NCBI RefSeq assembly: GCF_037450285.1
Contig: NZ_JAQISN010000004.1
Span: 186,001 to 250,000 of the forward strand
Direction of reading: 5' to 3'
From: Erwinia sp. SLM-02
Lineage (GTDB): Bacteria; Pseudomonadota; Gammaproteobacteria; Enterobacterales; Enterobacteriaceae
Length of the DNA stretch: 64,000 bases
Under the pieces are notes generated by a model, which did no database searches, was not told the origin of the DNA, and saw nothing but the letters and a program-made list of their open reading frames with translations. Positions 49,427 through 57,716 of this stretch are shown one piece after another. Each line of letters starts with the position of its first letter. Within the stretch, counting starts at the first letter, position 1. A program made the translations under genes and the position numbers.

Positions 49427-51407
49427 GGAACTCATCCACGCTTATCGCGTACTTCTTCAGCTTGTTATACAGCCCGGCGCGCGACAGCCCCATCTGCTGC
49501 GCGGCCTGCCGCAGATTGCCGTTGAGCGAATTCAGCGTGGCGATGATATGTACCCGCTCGTTTTCATCCAGCCGGACGGCATGGGCGGCGGTGCCCCGCG
49601 AAGTCGCCTGCTCCGTGGGCGTGCGGCCCGTCAGGATCACCTCTTCCGGCAGATCGCCGGCGTCAATAAGCAGCCCGTCATGGGTATTGATCACCCGCTC
49701 AATAATATTTTCCAGCTCGCGCACGTTTCCCGGCCACGGATAGCGGCACAGCGCCTCCATCGCTCCGGAAGTAAACTGCACGTTCACCTTTTTCAGCTGG
49801 GTGCAGACCTTTTCCCGGAACCACTCTGACAGCGCCGGAATATCGCTGCTGCGCTCGCGCAGTGCCGGAATAGGAATCGAGATGACGTTCAGCCGGTAGT
49901 ACAGATCGCGGCGGAAAGCGCCGGTTTCCACCGCCTTCAGCAGATTGCAGTTGGTGGCGGCGATAATCCGCACGTTCACCTTCACCGCCTGCGACGCGCC
50001 GATGCGCACTACTTCACTCTCCTGCAGCACCCGCAGCAGGCTGGTTTGCGCCTCCAGCGGCATATCGCCAATTTCATCGAGGAATAAGGTGCCGCCGTCG
50101 GCCAGCTCAAATTTCCCCGCCGCCCCGCCGCGCCGCGAGCCGGTAAACGCGCCGTCGGCGTAGCCAAACAGCTCGCTCTGCACCAGATCGCGCGGAAGCG
50201 CGCCGCAGTTTACGGCGATAAACGCCTCGCCGCTGCGCGGGCTTTCATTATGAATCGCCTGGGCAAACAGCTCTTTGCCGGTGCCGCTTTCGCCGGTCAG
50301 CAGTACCGTACTGTCGCTGCGGCAGCTGCTGCGCGCTTTCTCCATCGCCACCATCAGCGTCGGTGCGCTGCCGCACAGCATATCGAAGGTATAGCTGGCG
50401 TTAACGCCCATCACCCGACGGGTAATGGCGCGGATACGCTGGTTTTCCCGCAGGGCGATAATCTTGCCGCCGGTCGGCGCGGGCATCACCGACACCAGGC
50501 AGGAAACGTGCTGGTTTTCTGACGGCACAAACACCACTTCGCGGTCGTTGCAGAAGGTCATGGTCGCCAGCCGCGCGTTTTGCGGATTCAGCACCGCGTC
50601 CACCTGATGACCGGTGCGGGCAAAGCCGTGGAAGATCTGCCGCGCGTAGCGGTTGATGGTTTTGATCGTGCCGCTGCGATCCAGCACGATCACCCCTTCA
50701 TTCAATGTTTCGAGGATCGACTTCTGTTCCGCCAGCAGGGCGCGCAGGATCAGCTGCTGGCCCACCGCTTCCGCCGCCGCCTGCACGGTGCCGAGGGTGT
50801 GATAGTGGAAGTTGTCCTGGGTGGCGGTCAGCGTCAGTACGGCAATCATCCGCCCTTCGGCATCGCGGATCGGCGCGGCCGCACAGGGATAGTGGCGGCT
50901 GCGCAGGGCAAGCTTCCAGTTTTCCCCGCTGAGCAGATAGACCAGCCGCTGCTGCTTGAGGCAGCGTGCGGTGCAGTTGGTCCCCATCTCGGATTCACGC
51001 AGGATGCTGCCCACCGGGGTGATATCCAGCCCGCAGTAGGAGAGGGTGATGCCGTTGGCGTCGGTGAGATTGATATGGCCGTCGGGATTATAGGCCAGCA
51101 GGTTTTCCATAATGCTTCTGGCGACTTCAATCAGCACGGCGTTATCCGTCAGTATCTGCTTCACCTCGTCCTGCGGCGGGAAGGTATAGGCAAAAAAATC
51201 CGGGTCGATACCGGCATCGCGGCTGTATTGCCACGAATGCAGAATGTCGGGGCGCACAAACTCCGGCTCTTTGCCGGCATCAAAGTCATGGCGGGCCTGC
51301 TCAAGCAGCGCATCCCAGCGCCGGGCTTCCTGGCTGTTCTCCGGCAGGCTCAGTTTACCGTCGCCCGCTTCGCCTATGGCGGCGGTGACGATGGGTGGAT
51401 GACTCAT
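49419..51407 (-). CDS. AcoR/DhaR-like sigma-54 activator
   Basis: A 662-residue enhancer-binding protein. Order: GAF-like sensor (residues about 60-220), PAS-like segment with LNEGVIVLDRSGTIKTINRYARQ near 235, AAA+ domain with Walker A LTGESGTGKELFAQAIHN near 366, the sigma-54 contact loop GAFTG (in GYADGAFTGSRRGG, with Ser where Ala is usual), Walker B GGTLFLDEIGDMP, and a Fis-type HTH near the C-terminus (NLRQAAQQMGLSRAGLYNKLKKY). GGAGG lies eight bases before ATG 51407. It diverges from an iolG operon with a consensus -24/-12 promoter, its evident target. Confidence 0.92.
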   Translation of the reverse strand: MSHPPIVTAAIGEAGDGKLSLPENSQEARRWDALLEQARHDFDAGKEPEFVRPDILHSWQYSRDAGIDPDFFAYTFPPQDEVKQILTDNAVLIEVARSIMENLLAYNPDGHINLTDANGITLSYCGLDITPVGSILRESEMGTNCTARCLKQQRLVYLLSGENWKLALRSRHYPCAAAPIRDAEGRMIAVLTLTATQDNFHYHTLGTVQAAAEAVGQQLILRALLAEQKSILETLNEGVIVLDRSGTIKTINRYARQIFHGFARTGHQVDAVLNPQNARLATMTFCNDREVVFVPSENQHVSCLVSVMPAPTGGKIIALRENQRIRAITRRVMGVNASYTFDMLCGSAPTLMVAMEKARSSCRSDSTVLLTGESGTGKELFAQAIHNESPRSGEAFIAVNCGALPRDLVQSELFGYADGAFTGSRRGGAAGKFELADGGTLFLDEIGDMPLEAQTSLLRVLQESEVVRIGASQAVKVNVRIIAATNCNLLKAVETGAFRRDLYYRLNVISIPIPALRERSSDIPALSEWFREKVCTQLKKVNVQFTSGAMEALCRYPWPGNVRELENIIERVINTHDGLLIDAGDLPEEVILTGRTPTEQATSRGTAAHAVRLDENERVHIIATLNSLNGNLRQAAQQMGLSRAGLYNKLKKYAISVDEFRR

Positions 51408-51445
51408 GCTCTTCCCTCCGCTAAATGGAATGTCCATTTTATCGA

Positions 51446-51462
51446 CATGTTAAGTTGACATG
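51446..51462 (+). promoter_or_regulatory. Possible upstream activator site
   Basis: CATGTTAAGTTGACATG has 5-bp inverted arms (CATGT/ACATG) and lies 84 bp before the sigma-54 promoter, where an enhancer for the divergent activator would be expected. TCCATTTT occurs on both sides of it. Confidence 0.4.
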
Positions 51463-51529
51463 TTTTTTTTATATCCATTTTGTGATCGCAGCGGGCAGAG
51501 AAAAGCGCGCCGTCAGGGGATTGTCAGGC

Positions 51530-51545
51530 TGGCATAGGCTTTGCT
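51530..51545 (+). promoter_or_regulatory. Sigma-54 (RpoN) promoter of iolG
   Basis: TGGCATAGGCTTTGCT has the GG and GC doublets exactly 12 bases apart and matches TGGCAC-N5-TTGCW at all but the sixth position. It lies 50 bp before the iolG ATG. Confidence 0.88.
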
Positions 51546-51594
51546 TATAACAAAGACACAACGAATGTCTGCCGGTAACCTGAAGGGGAACAAG

Positions 51595-52608
51595 ATGTCT
51601 GTAACAAAAAAAATCGTGCGCGTAGGTCTGATTGGCGCGGGTCGGATGGGAAGCTTCCACGCGACCTCTCTGGCTCAGCGCGTGCCGGGTGCGGTGCTGG
51701 CCGCGGTGGCCGATCCGGTACCGGGAGCCGCGCAGCGCCTGGCGGAAAAACTCGGCGTGGAGCACTTCTACAGCGAGCCGCAGGCGATGCTCGACAGCCC
51801 GGATATTGACGCGGTGGTGATCGTTTCCCCGGCACGGACTCACGCCGAACTGGTCGTCGCCGCCGCGCGCGCCGGTAAGCACGTCTTCTGTGAAAAACCG
51901 ATGGCCGTGACCCTCGAAGAGGCCGATCGCGCCATTGCCGCCGCCCGCGAGGCCGGCGTGGTGCTGCAGGTGGGCTTCAACCGCCGCTTCGCCAGCGGAT
52001 TCGCCGCCGCGCTGGCGGAGATCAAGGCCGGTAAAATCGGTACGCCACAGCTGCTGCGCTCGCTGACCCGCGACCCGGCCCCGCTGCGCGATCCTACGCC
52101 AATCCCGCCGTGGACCATCTATCTGGAAACGCTGATCCACGACTTCGACACCCTGCTGCACTGCAACCCGGGCGCGAAGCCGGTGGAAGTCTATGCGATG
52201 GCCGACGCGCTGGTGCGCCCGGACTTCAAGGACAAAGGGCTGCTGGATACTTCCGTGGTCACCATCCGCTTTGATAACGGTGCGATCGCCATTGCCGAAG
52301 CCAACTTCCAGGCGGTGTACGGCTACGACGTGCGCGGCGAAGTGTTCGGCAGCAACGGCATGCTGCAGATCGGCAATATTAACCTCAATAACGCGGTGCG
52401 CTACACGGCGGAAGGCATCTCGATTGATACCTCGCGCCAGGATACCGACCTGCTGGCCGATGCCTATGTCGCTGAGCTTAATGAGTTTGTGCGCTGCGCC
52501 GCCACCGGCGAAACCCCGCGCGCTACCGGTGAAGATGCGCGTAACGCGCTGGCGATTGCGCTGGCCTGTATCGCCTCCGTGCAGCAGAACCTGCCCGTTA
52601 AATTATAA
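51595..52608 (+). CDS. iolG: Inositol 2-dehydrogenase-like protein IolG
   Basis: A 337-residue Gfo/Idh/MocA oxidoreductase of inositol dehydrogenase length. Rossmann motif GLIGAGRMGSFHATSLAQ near residue 11; hallmark VFCEKPMAVTLEEAD near 98; substrate-side GFNRRFASGF and LIHDFDTLLHC with the conserved Asp and His. Family members oxidise myo-inositol to scyllo-inosose using NAD+. AGGGGAA precedes ATG 51595; the frame is open from 51541. It is expressed from a sigma-54 promoter and followed at 11 bp by an isomerase gene. Other polyols are possible substrates. Confidence 0.85.
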   Translation: MSVTKKIVRVGLIGAGRMGSFHATSLAQRVPGAVLAAVADPVPGAAQRLAEKLGVEHFYSEPQAMLDSPDIDAVVIVSPARTHAELVVAAARAGKHVFCEKPMAVTLEEADRAIAAAREAGVVLQVGFNRRFASGFAAALAEIKAGKIGTPQLLRSLTRDPAPLRDPTPIPPWTIYLETLIHDFDTLLHCNPGAKPVEVYAMADALVRPDFKDKGLLDTSVVTIRFDNGAIAIAEANFQAVYGYDVRGEVFGSNGMLQIGNINLNNAVRYTAEGISIDTSRQDTDLLADAYVAELNEFVRCAATGETPRATGEDARNALAIALACIASVQQNLPVKL

Positions 52609-52619
52609 GGATCGCCACC

Positions 52620-53396
52620 ATGTCCGATTACAGCCTGTCCGTCAGTGCCGAAATGGTTTTCCTCGATCTGCCGTTTATTGAATGCGTGCAGCGTATTCAT
52701 CAGCTGGGCTTCGGCGTGGAGATCTGGCACTGGGAAAACAAAGATATTGCTGCGCTGGCGGCGACCGGTGCGCGCTTCACCTCGATGACCGGCTATCTGA
52801 CCGGCAACCTGACCGACGATGCGGAAATTGAAAACCTGCTGAGCAGCGCCGAAGAGTCGCTGGCGGTGGCCGCGCGGCTGAACTGCCCGTCGCTGAACCT
52901 GCACGGCACCGGGCTGGATAATAAGGGCCTGCCGGTGAAGCCGGTGGACATCGTCACCGGCGAGATGTGGGTGAAAGCGGTGAGAACGCTGGAGAAGCTG
53001 GCGGCGCTGGGTGAGAAAGCCGGACGGGTGTTTACCCTGGAAAACCTCAATACCGCCGTCGATCACCCGGGTACGCCGTTTGCCAAAGCGGCGGATACTC
53101 TGGCGCTGGTGGAAGCGGTCAACAGCCCGTATCTGAAGATGAATCTGGACCTCTACCACGCGCAGATCGGCGAGGGCAACCTGATTGAGCTGGTGCAGCG
53201 CAGCGGCGGTGCCATTGGTGAAATTCAGGTGGCGGACGTGCCGGGCCGCTGTGAGCCGGGCACCGGAGAGATCAACTATCGCGCGGTGGCCAAAGCGCTG
53301 CGTGCCATGAATTACCGGGGGGTAATTGCGCTGGAAGGCTGGGCGTCAGGGGACACTGAAACCGCTCTGGCAAGCTTTAAAGCGCACTTTGAGTAA
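52620..53396 (+). CDS. Hydroxypyruvate isomerase-like TIM barrel protein
   Basis: A 258-residue AP-endonuclease-2-type isomerase resembling hydroxypyruvate isomerase/OtnI. Motifs: GFGVEIWHWENKDIAAL near residue 30, CPSLNLHGTGLDNKG near 95, TLENLNTAVDHPGTPF near 140 (metal Glu and His), MNLDLYHAQIGEGNL near 175 and VADVPGRCEPGTGEINY near 205, the last being typical of the Hyi family. It is in one operon with iolG, ending at a strong terminator. It may isomerise the keto product of the dehydrogenase; actual substrate unknown. Confidence 0.87.
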   Translation: MSDYSLSVSAEMVFLDLPFIECVQRIHQLGFGVEIWHWENKDIAALAATGARFTSMTGYLTGNLTDDAEIENLLSSAEESLAVAARLNCPSLNLHGTGLDNKGLPVKPVDIVTGEMWVKAVRTLEKLAALGEKAGRVFTLENLNTAVDHPGTPFAKAADTLALVEAVNSPYLKMNLDLYHAQIGEGNLIELVQRSGGAIGEIQVADVPGRCEPGTGEINYRAVAKALRAMNYRGVIALEGWASGDTETALASFKAHFE

Positions 53397-53408
53397 TGCA
53401 GTACCGAT

Positions 53409-53434
53409 GCGGCCAGCCCTGGCCGCAATTTTTT
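53409..53434 (+). terminator. Terminator of the iolG operon
   Basis: 8-bp stem GCGGCCAG (53409-53416)/CTGGCCGC (53419-53426), then AATTTTTT. It separates the operon from the sugar-binding protein gene. Confidence 0.85.
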
Positions 53435-53506
53435 AAGCAATCAGTCGTTCATCAGTAGTTTGCAGTTAAAAAATAATAACTTACCTACACCTACAGGAAT
53501 CACGCT

Positions 53507-54430
53507 ATGAACACGAAAAAAATCGCACTGCTCGTTTGCGCTATGGCGCTGGCACCGGCATCCCAGGCGAAAGACCTGCGCATTGGCGTTGCGCTGGCCA
53601 ACTTCGATCTTAACTTTGTTTCTATTCTGCGCACCCAGATGGCGAATGAGATGAAGAAGGAGAATATTCAGGGACAGTTTGAAGATGCCAAGGGCGATGT
53701 GGCGGTGCAGGTTCAGCAGGTTGAGAACTTCATTAATCAGGGCGTTGACGCGATTATCCTCAACCCGGTGGATACTCAGGGCGTGAAAAGAATGATGGAT
53801 GCGGCCACCAAAGCCAATATCCCGCTGATCTTCGTGAACCGTAAGCCGGAAGTTGAGCTGTCCGGTAAGATGGCCTACGTCGGCTCCGACTCGATGCTGG
53901 GCGGCCAGATGGAGATGGAAGCGCTGGCGAAAAAAATGAATTACAAAGGCAACGTGGCCATTCTGATGGGCGCGCTGTCGGCGGAAGAGGCGCGTCAGCG
54001 TACCAAAGCCACGGAAGAGGTGATCGCCAAATACAAAGATATGAAAGTGGTCGAGAAGCAGTCCGCCCAGTGGATGCGTAACGAAGCGGTGGATGTGACC
54101 TCCGGCTGGCTGCTCTCCGGCGATAAGATCGATGCGATTGCCGCCAACAACGATGAGATGGCGATCGGCGCGATTATGGCCCTCGGCCAGAGCGGAAATA
54201 AAGATATCCTGGTCGCCGGTATCGACGGCACCCCGGATGCCCTGCAGTTTATTAAAAACGGCAAGCTGGCGTTAACCGTGTTCCAGGATGCGGCGGGCCA
54301 GGGCGTGGGCGCGGTGACCATGGCGAAGCAGGTGATTGACGGCACCAATAAAGACAAATTTATGTGGATACCGTATCAGGTGATCACCAAAGAAAACTAT
54401 GCGGACTTTGCCAGGAAGAACGTGAAGTAA
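53507..54430 (+). CDS. Periplasmic sugar-binding protein of an ABC importer (RbsB-like)
   Basis: A 307-residue type-I periplasmic binding protein. Signal peptide MNTKKIALLVCAMALAPASQA with cleavage at ASQA-K. Mature motifs: IGVALANFDLNFVSILRTQM, FINQGVDAIILNPVDTQG near residue 75, IPLIFVNRKPE, AIAANNDEMAIGAIMALGQ and DILVAGIDGTPDAL. This is the ribose/galactose/inositol-binding class. No permease or ATPase gene is next to it, so partners must be elsewhere. Its position behind the inositol-type operon suggests an inositol or related ligand. It has its own terminator. Confidence 0.9.
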   Translation: MNTKKIALLVCAMALAPASQAKDLRIGVALANFDLNFVSILRTQMANEMKKENIQGQFEDAKGDVAVQVQQVENFINQGVDAIILNPVDTQGVKRMMDAATKANIPLIFVNRKPEVELSGKMAYVGSDSMLGGQMEMEALAKKMNYKGNVAILMGALSAEEARQRTKATEEVIAKYKDMKVVEKQSAQWMRNEAVDVTSGWLLSGDKIDAIAANNDEMAIGAIMALGQSGNKDILVAGIDGTPDALQFIKNGKLALTVFQDAAGQGVGAVTMAKQVIDGTNKDKFMWIPYQVITKENYADFARKNVK

Positions 54431-54437
54431 TGTTTGC

Positions 54438-54465
54438 CGGGCCTTGATTCCGGGGCCCGTTTTTT
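54438..54465 (+). terminator. Terminator after the sugar-binding protein gene
   Basis: 6-bp stem CGGGCC (54438-54443)/GGCCCG (54454-54459), ten-base loop, followed by six Ts. Confidence 0.82.
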
Positions 54466-54765
54466 CCATCTGCAGCCACGCAATCCTTCTGTGTCATTGC
54501 CCGCGATGGCTTCTCCGTACTCCGCTCTTCGCGATCCCTCTGCCTGCTGCTGCCGTTTTCGGTGTGCTGCCTCCCTGTGCGTCCGGCAGAACCCTCCCCC
54601 GGACCACCGTTCTGTTGGCGCCCCGGCGCGGGCGGATGATGAAAAAAGTGTGACCCCTGTAGCATTTTACCGCCGTTGTGAATATTATTTCGCCACTGAG
54701 AACCGCCGTCCTGGCACTCAACACTAAATTCCCTGTCCCCCTGCTGAGAATGTTGGATATGTACG
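54466..54765. other. Intergenic region
   Basis: 300 bp before the esterase gene. It is pyrimidine-rich on the plus strand and has no credible ORF, repeat or operator. The promoter of the following gene should be here, but I cannot point to it. Confidence 0.4.
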
Positions 54766-55662
54766 ATGATTAGTCGCCGCCGCCTGCTGCTTGGCTCCGG
54801 CGCGTTTATCCTTGCCATGAGCACCGATAACCTGTTCGCACGTCAGGACTTTTTCCCCCTTTGGCCGGAAGAACCGCCGGGCGGCGGCGGGCCGAAAGGG
54901 GCGCTGCGCATCTCGCCTAACGGTTCGTGGTCGAATATCGTCAGCCCCGGCATTCAGCGTTTTCAGCCGGAAGAACCGAACGGTAAAGCCGTACTGATTG
55001 CCGCCGGTGGGGGATACCGCTGGATCGGCATGGGGCGCGAAGGCTGGCCGGTAGCGCGATGGCTGGCCTCGAAGGGCTACACCGCCTACGTACTCAGCTA
55101 TCGTCTGCCCGGCGAACACTGGCAGGACGGTAACCTGGTGGCGCTGCAGGATGCCCAGCGGGCGATCCGCCTGGTGCGTTCAATGGAACGCAGCGTGCAT
55201 CTGCTCGGCTTCTCCGCCGGGGGACATCTGTTCGGCATGGCCGCCGCCCGACCCGACTATAACGCCTATCAGCCGCAGGATGCGCTGGACCAGCTGTCAC
55301 TGAAGGTTGAGAGCGTGGGGCTGATTTATCCGGTGATCACCCTCGAACCACCTTACACCCATACTAATACCCATCTGTCGCTGGTTGGTAACCATCCTTC
55401 TCCCGCCGAAGAGGCCAGCTGGTCGGTGCAGAACTATGTCACCCGCGCCTATCCGCCGCTGTTTATGGCGCAGGCGGAAGACGACACCACCTCCAACCCG
55501 GAAAACAGCGTGATCATGCACGATACCTGCCGCCGGATGGGCGTTTCGGTCCAGATGATCCGCATTTCCAAGGGCGGCCACGGTTTTGGGCTGGGTAAAG
55601 TGGGCACGCCGGCCGCAATTTGGGATGAAGCCTACGCGGTGTGGCTGGCGGCACGCGGGTGA
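54766..55662 (+). CDS. Exported alpha/beta hydrolase (acetyl esterase-like)
   Basis: A 298-residue secreted hydrolase. The N-terminus MISRRRLLLGSGAFILAMSTDN is a twin-arginine-type signal (SRRRLLL then a hydrophobic core), so export in folded form is likely. Catalytic elements: oxyanion loop VLIAAGGGYRWIGMGREG near residue 80 (in place of HGG), nucleophile in LLGFSAGGHLFG near 150, acid in AEDDTTSNPENS near 240 and His in KGGHGFGLG near 270. This matches BD-FAE-type esterases that deacetylate or deferuloylate plant polysaccharides. It stands alone. Confidence 0.86.
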   Translation: MISRRRLLLGSGAFILAMSTDNLFARQDFFPLWPEEPPGGGGPKGALRISPNGSWSNIVSPGIQRFQPEEPNGKAVLIAAGGGYRWIGMGREGWPVARWLASKGYTAYVLSYRLPGEHWQDGNLVALQDAQRAIRLVRSMERSVHLLGFSAGGHLFGMAAARPDYNAYQPQDALDQLSLKVESVGLIYPVITLEPPYTHTNTHLSLVGNHPSPAEEASWSVQNYVTRAYPPLFMAQAEDDTTSNPENSVIMHDTCRRMGVSVQMIRISKGGHGFGLGKVGTPAAIWDEAYAVWLAARG

Positions 55663-55891
55663 TTTTTCCTTTTCCGTAGCCGTTGGATTTTCAGCTGCGA
55701 ATTTGCGAGCGGCCTCGGTTAATCGGTCAAAATACCAGCGCTAACGGACAAGCTGTGGCATAAATAGTGGTGCTTATTCACATGGAATCGCGCAGATTTT
55801 TCAGGCGTGTTGCACAGAACCCGGCTGCTGGCGGGTGAGATCAGGATGATTTAGTATGATTAGAATTGAATCACATTATGAGAGCTCCATT

Positions 55892-56173
55892 ATGGGACAG
55901 ACAAAAACACGTGCGATTACCGCCTGTGTTACCCTGGAAATGGCAGAGAAACTCGATCGGATAGCGGCGGACTACAGTTGCTCACAGGAGTGGCTGATAA
56001 AGCAGGCCTTACAGGATTTAATTGACCAGGAAGAGCAGCGTCATCAGATGACGCTGGAAGCACTGGCCGCTGTGGATGAGGGCCGCGTTGTTGCCCATGA
56101 TGATGTGATGAAATGGGCGACAAGTTTAGGCACAGAGAAGCCCTTATCGGTACCCAAATCCGGTAAACAGTAA
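55892..56173 (+). CDS. Ribbon-helix-helix antitoxin (CopG/ParD-like)
   Basis: A 93-residue protein with an N-terminal ribbon-helix-helix fold: TRAITACVTLEMAEKLDRIAADYSCSQEWLIKQALQDLIDQEEQ, then an acidic helical tail AVDEGRVVAHDDVMKWATSLG that should wrap the toxin. ATG 55892 is favoured; an in-frame ATG at 55856 lies within what looks like the promoter-operator (TGATTAGAATTGAATCA, 55857-55873, has inverted 5-bp arms). Its TAA overlaps the toxin ATG by one base. RHH antitoxins repress their own operon. Confidence 0.88.
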   Translation: MGQTKTRAITACVTLEMAEKLDRIAADYSCSQEWLIKQALQDLIDQEEQRHQMTLEALAAVDEGRVVAHDDVMKWATSLGTEKPLSVPKSGKQ

Positions 56174-56478
56174 TGGTGTTGCTCTGGACGCAGCCGGCAA
56201 TTGACGATCTCGAGCGTATCTATCGCTTTCTGGTATCGGTTAATCCATTAGCTGCTGCTGGCGCTGTACAGTCGCTGGTCGCGGCAGCAAAAAATCTTAC
56301 CGTTCATCCGCGCAGTGGAACCGCTTTGGGAGCTTATCATCCGCGAGACGTTCGGCGACTTATCCTCGGGCATTATGAAATGCGCTATGAGTTTCAAGAA
56401 GAGACTGTCTCCATTCTTCGCATATGGCATACCCGGGAGCATCGTTTGATCAATCGCACTGAACCTGACAAGCGATAG
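56173..56478 (+). CDS. ParE/RelE-family toxin
   Basis: A 101-residue toxin of the ParE/RelE fold: LLWTQPAIDDLERIYRFLVSVNP at the N-terminus, LTVHPRSGTALGAYHPRDVRRLILGHYEMRYEF in the middle and the terminal strand ETVSILRIWHTREHR. The pairing with an RHH antitoxin fits ParE, which inhibits gyrase; RelE-type members instead cut mRNA. The catalytic residues of mRNase RelE are not clear, so ParE is preferred. It starts in the antitoxin stop codon, so the pair is translationally coupled. Confidence 0.88.
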   Translation: MVLLWTQPAIDDLERIYRFLVSVNPLAAAGAVQSLVAAAKNLTVHPRSGTALGAYHPRDVRRLILGHYEMRYEFQEETVSILRIWHTREHRLINRTEPDKR

Positions 56479-56550
56479 CTTTGATTATCGGCTAACCATT
56501 CAGTGCAGCGATCGATGATACCTGCGTGCCGAGAAAAATGAGCAATAAAA

Positions 56551-56579
56551 AAGGGGGCGATTGCAATAATCGCCCCCTT
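56551..56579. terminator. Bidirectional terminator between toxin and hydrolase genes
   Basis: 12-bp stem AAGGGGGCGATT (56551-56562)/AATCGCCCCCTT (56568-56579) with a 5-base loop, A-rich before and T/AAT after; good on both strands. Confidence 0.88.
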
Positions 56580-56593
56580 TAATGAGAAGTAAA

Positions 56594-57412
56594 TTAGCGC
56601 TGCAGGAAGGCCAGCAGATCCTGGTTCAGCTGGTCCTGATGCGTTACCGCGAAGCCGTGTGGGGCATTGTCATACACTTTCAGCGTGGAGCCTGCGATCA
56701 TCTCCGCCGCCAGCTTTCCGGTGGCTTCAAACGGCACGATCTGGTCGTTGCTGCCGTGGATAACCAGCGTCGGCACGTCAATCTTCGCCATATCGCCGCG
56801 GAAATCGGTTTCCGAGAAGGCGGTCACACAGTCAATGGTGCCTTTCAGCGACGCCAGCAGGGCAATATTCAGCGTCTGGGTCAGTACGCCTTCAGAGACG
56901 GTCTGGCCTGCATTGGTGCCGTAGAACGGCGTGCTGAAGTCGCTGATAAACTGGGCGCGGTCTTTACGCAGGCCGTCACGGATTCCGGCGAATACCGACT
57001 GCTCAACTCCTTGCGGGTGGTCTTCAGTCTGGCCGAAGATTGGCGTGACGGCGCCCAGCAGAACCAGCGCGTTGATGCGCTCGCTGCCGTAGCGGCCAAT
57101 GTAGCGGGACACGTCGCCGCCGCCCATTGAGAAGCCCACCAGGGTCACGTCGGTCAGGTCAAGGTGCTGGATCAGGTCGTTGATGTCGGAAGCGAACGTA
57201 TCGTAGTTGTATCCTTCCCACGGCTGCTCTGAGCGGCCAAAACCACGGCGGTCAAAGGCAATGACGCGGTAGCCGCGCTCGGCGAGGAAATTCATCTGGC
57301 TGTCCCACATGTCGGCATCCAGCGGCCAGCCGTGGCTGAACAGAACCGGCTTACCTGTACCCCAGTCTTTGTAATAGATTTGCGTGCCGTCTTGCGTATT
57401 GAATGTGCTCAT
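56594..57412 (-). CDS. Cofactor-free haloperoxidase-like alpha/beta hydrolase
   Basis: A 272-residue alpha/beta hydrolase of the non-heme chloroperoxidase group. Motifs: VLFSHGWPLDADMWDSQM near residue 25, FDRRGFGRSEQPW near 55, nucleophile Ser in LVGFSMGGGDVSRYIGRYG near 95, Asp in VIHGSNDQIVPFEATG near 220 and His in NAPHGFAVTHQDQLN near 250. Such proteins are really esterases or perhydrolases. It diverges from the YcaC-like gene across 304 bp of AT-rich DNA; the whole cluster could answer to the same stress signal. Confidence 0.92.
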   Translation of the reverse strand: MSTFNTQDGTQIYYKDWGTGKPVLFSHGWPLDADMWDSQMNFLAERGYRVIAFDRRGFGRSEQPWEGYNYDTFASDINDLIQHLDLTDVTLVGFSMGGGDVSRYIGRYGSERINALVLLGAVTPIFGQTEDHPQGVEQSVFAGIRDGLRKDRAQFISDFSTPFYGTNAGQTVSEGVLTQTLNIALLASLKGTIDCVTAFSETDFRGDMAKIDVPTLVIHGSNDQIVPFEATGKLAAEMIAGSTLKVYDNAPHGFAVTHQDQLNQDLLAFLQR

Positions 57413-57716
57413 GGTTATTTCCTCTAATCGTTAATGATTCAGTTATTTTCGTCTTGTTGGAATTAATCTTAGATGCTCTGACGACGGATAGATAACGCAG
57501 AGATTTTGATAACTTGTTAGAAAATTCTTATCAACTTATCTTGCTGATATGGATGGATAAATTCTTCTATATAATGGCTAAAAACCTGTCAAAAAAATCT
57601 TAACGAGTTGCTAAATTCTTTCCGCTATCCGCTTTTCATCTCCTGCCGTAATCTTATTTCCAGCAGCACAACATCACTCACAAAATTGAAAAACGACACG
57701 TTAAGAGGAATTGAAA
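57413..57716. promoter_or_regulatory. Divergent promoter region
   Basis: AT-rich. Contains an inverted repeat TTGATAA (57506-57512)/TTATCAA (57528-57534) and a consensus TATAAT at 57570-57575 on the plus strand without a good -35. Likely controls both the hydrolase gene and the YcaC/DoxX/MFS operon, perhaps with an activator. Confidence 0.45.
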
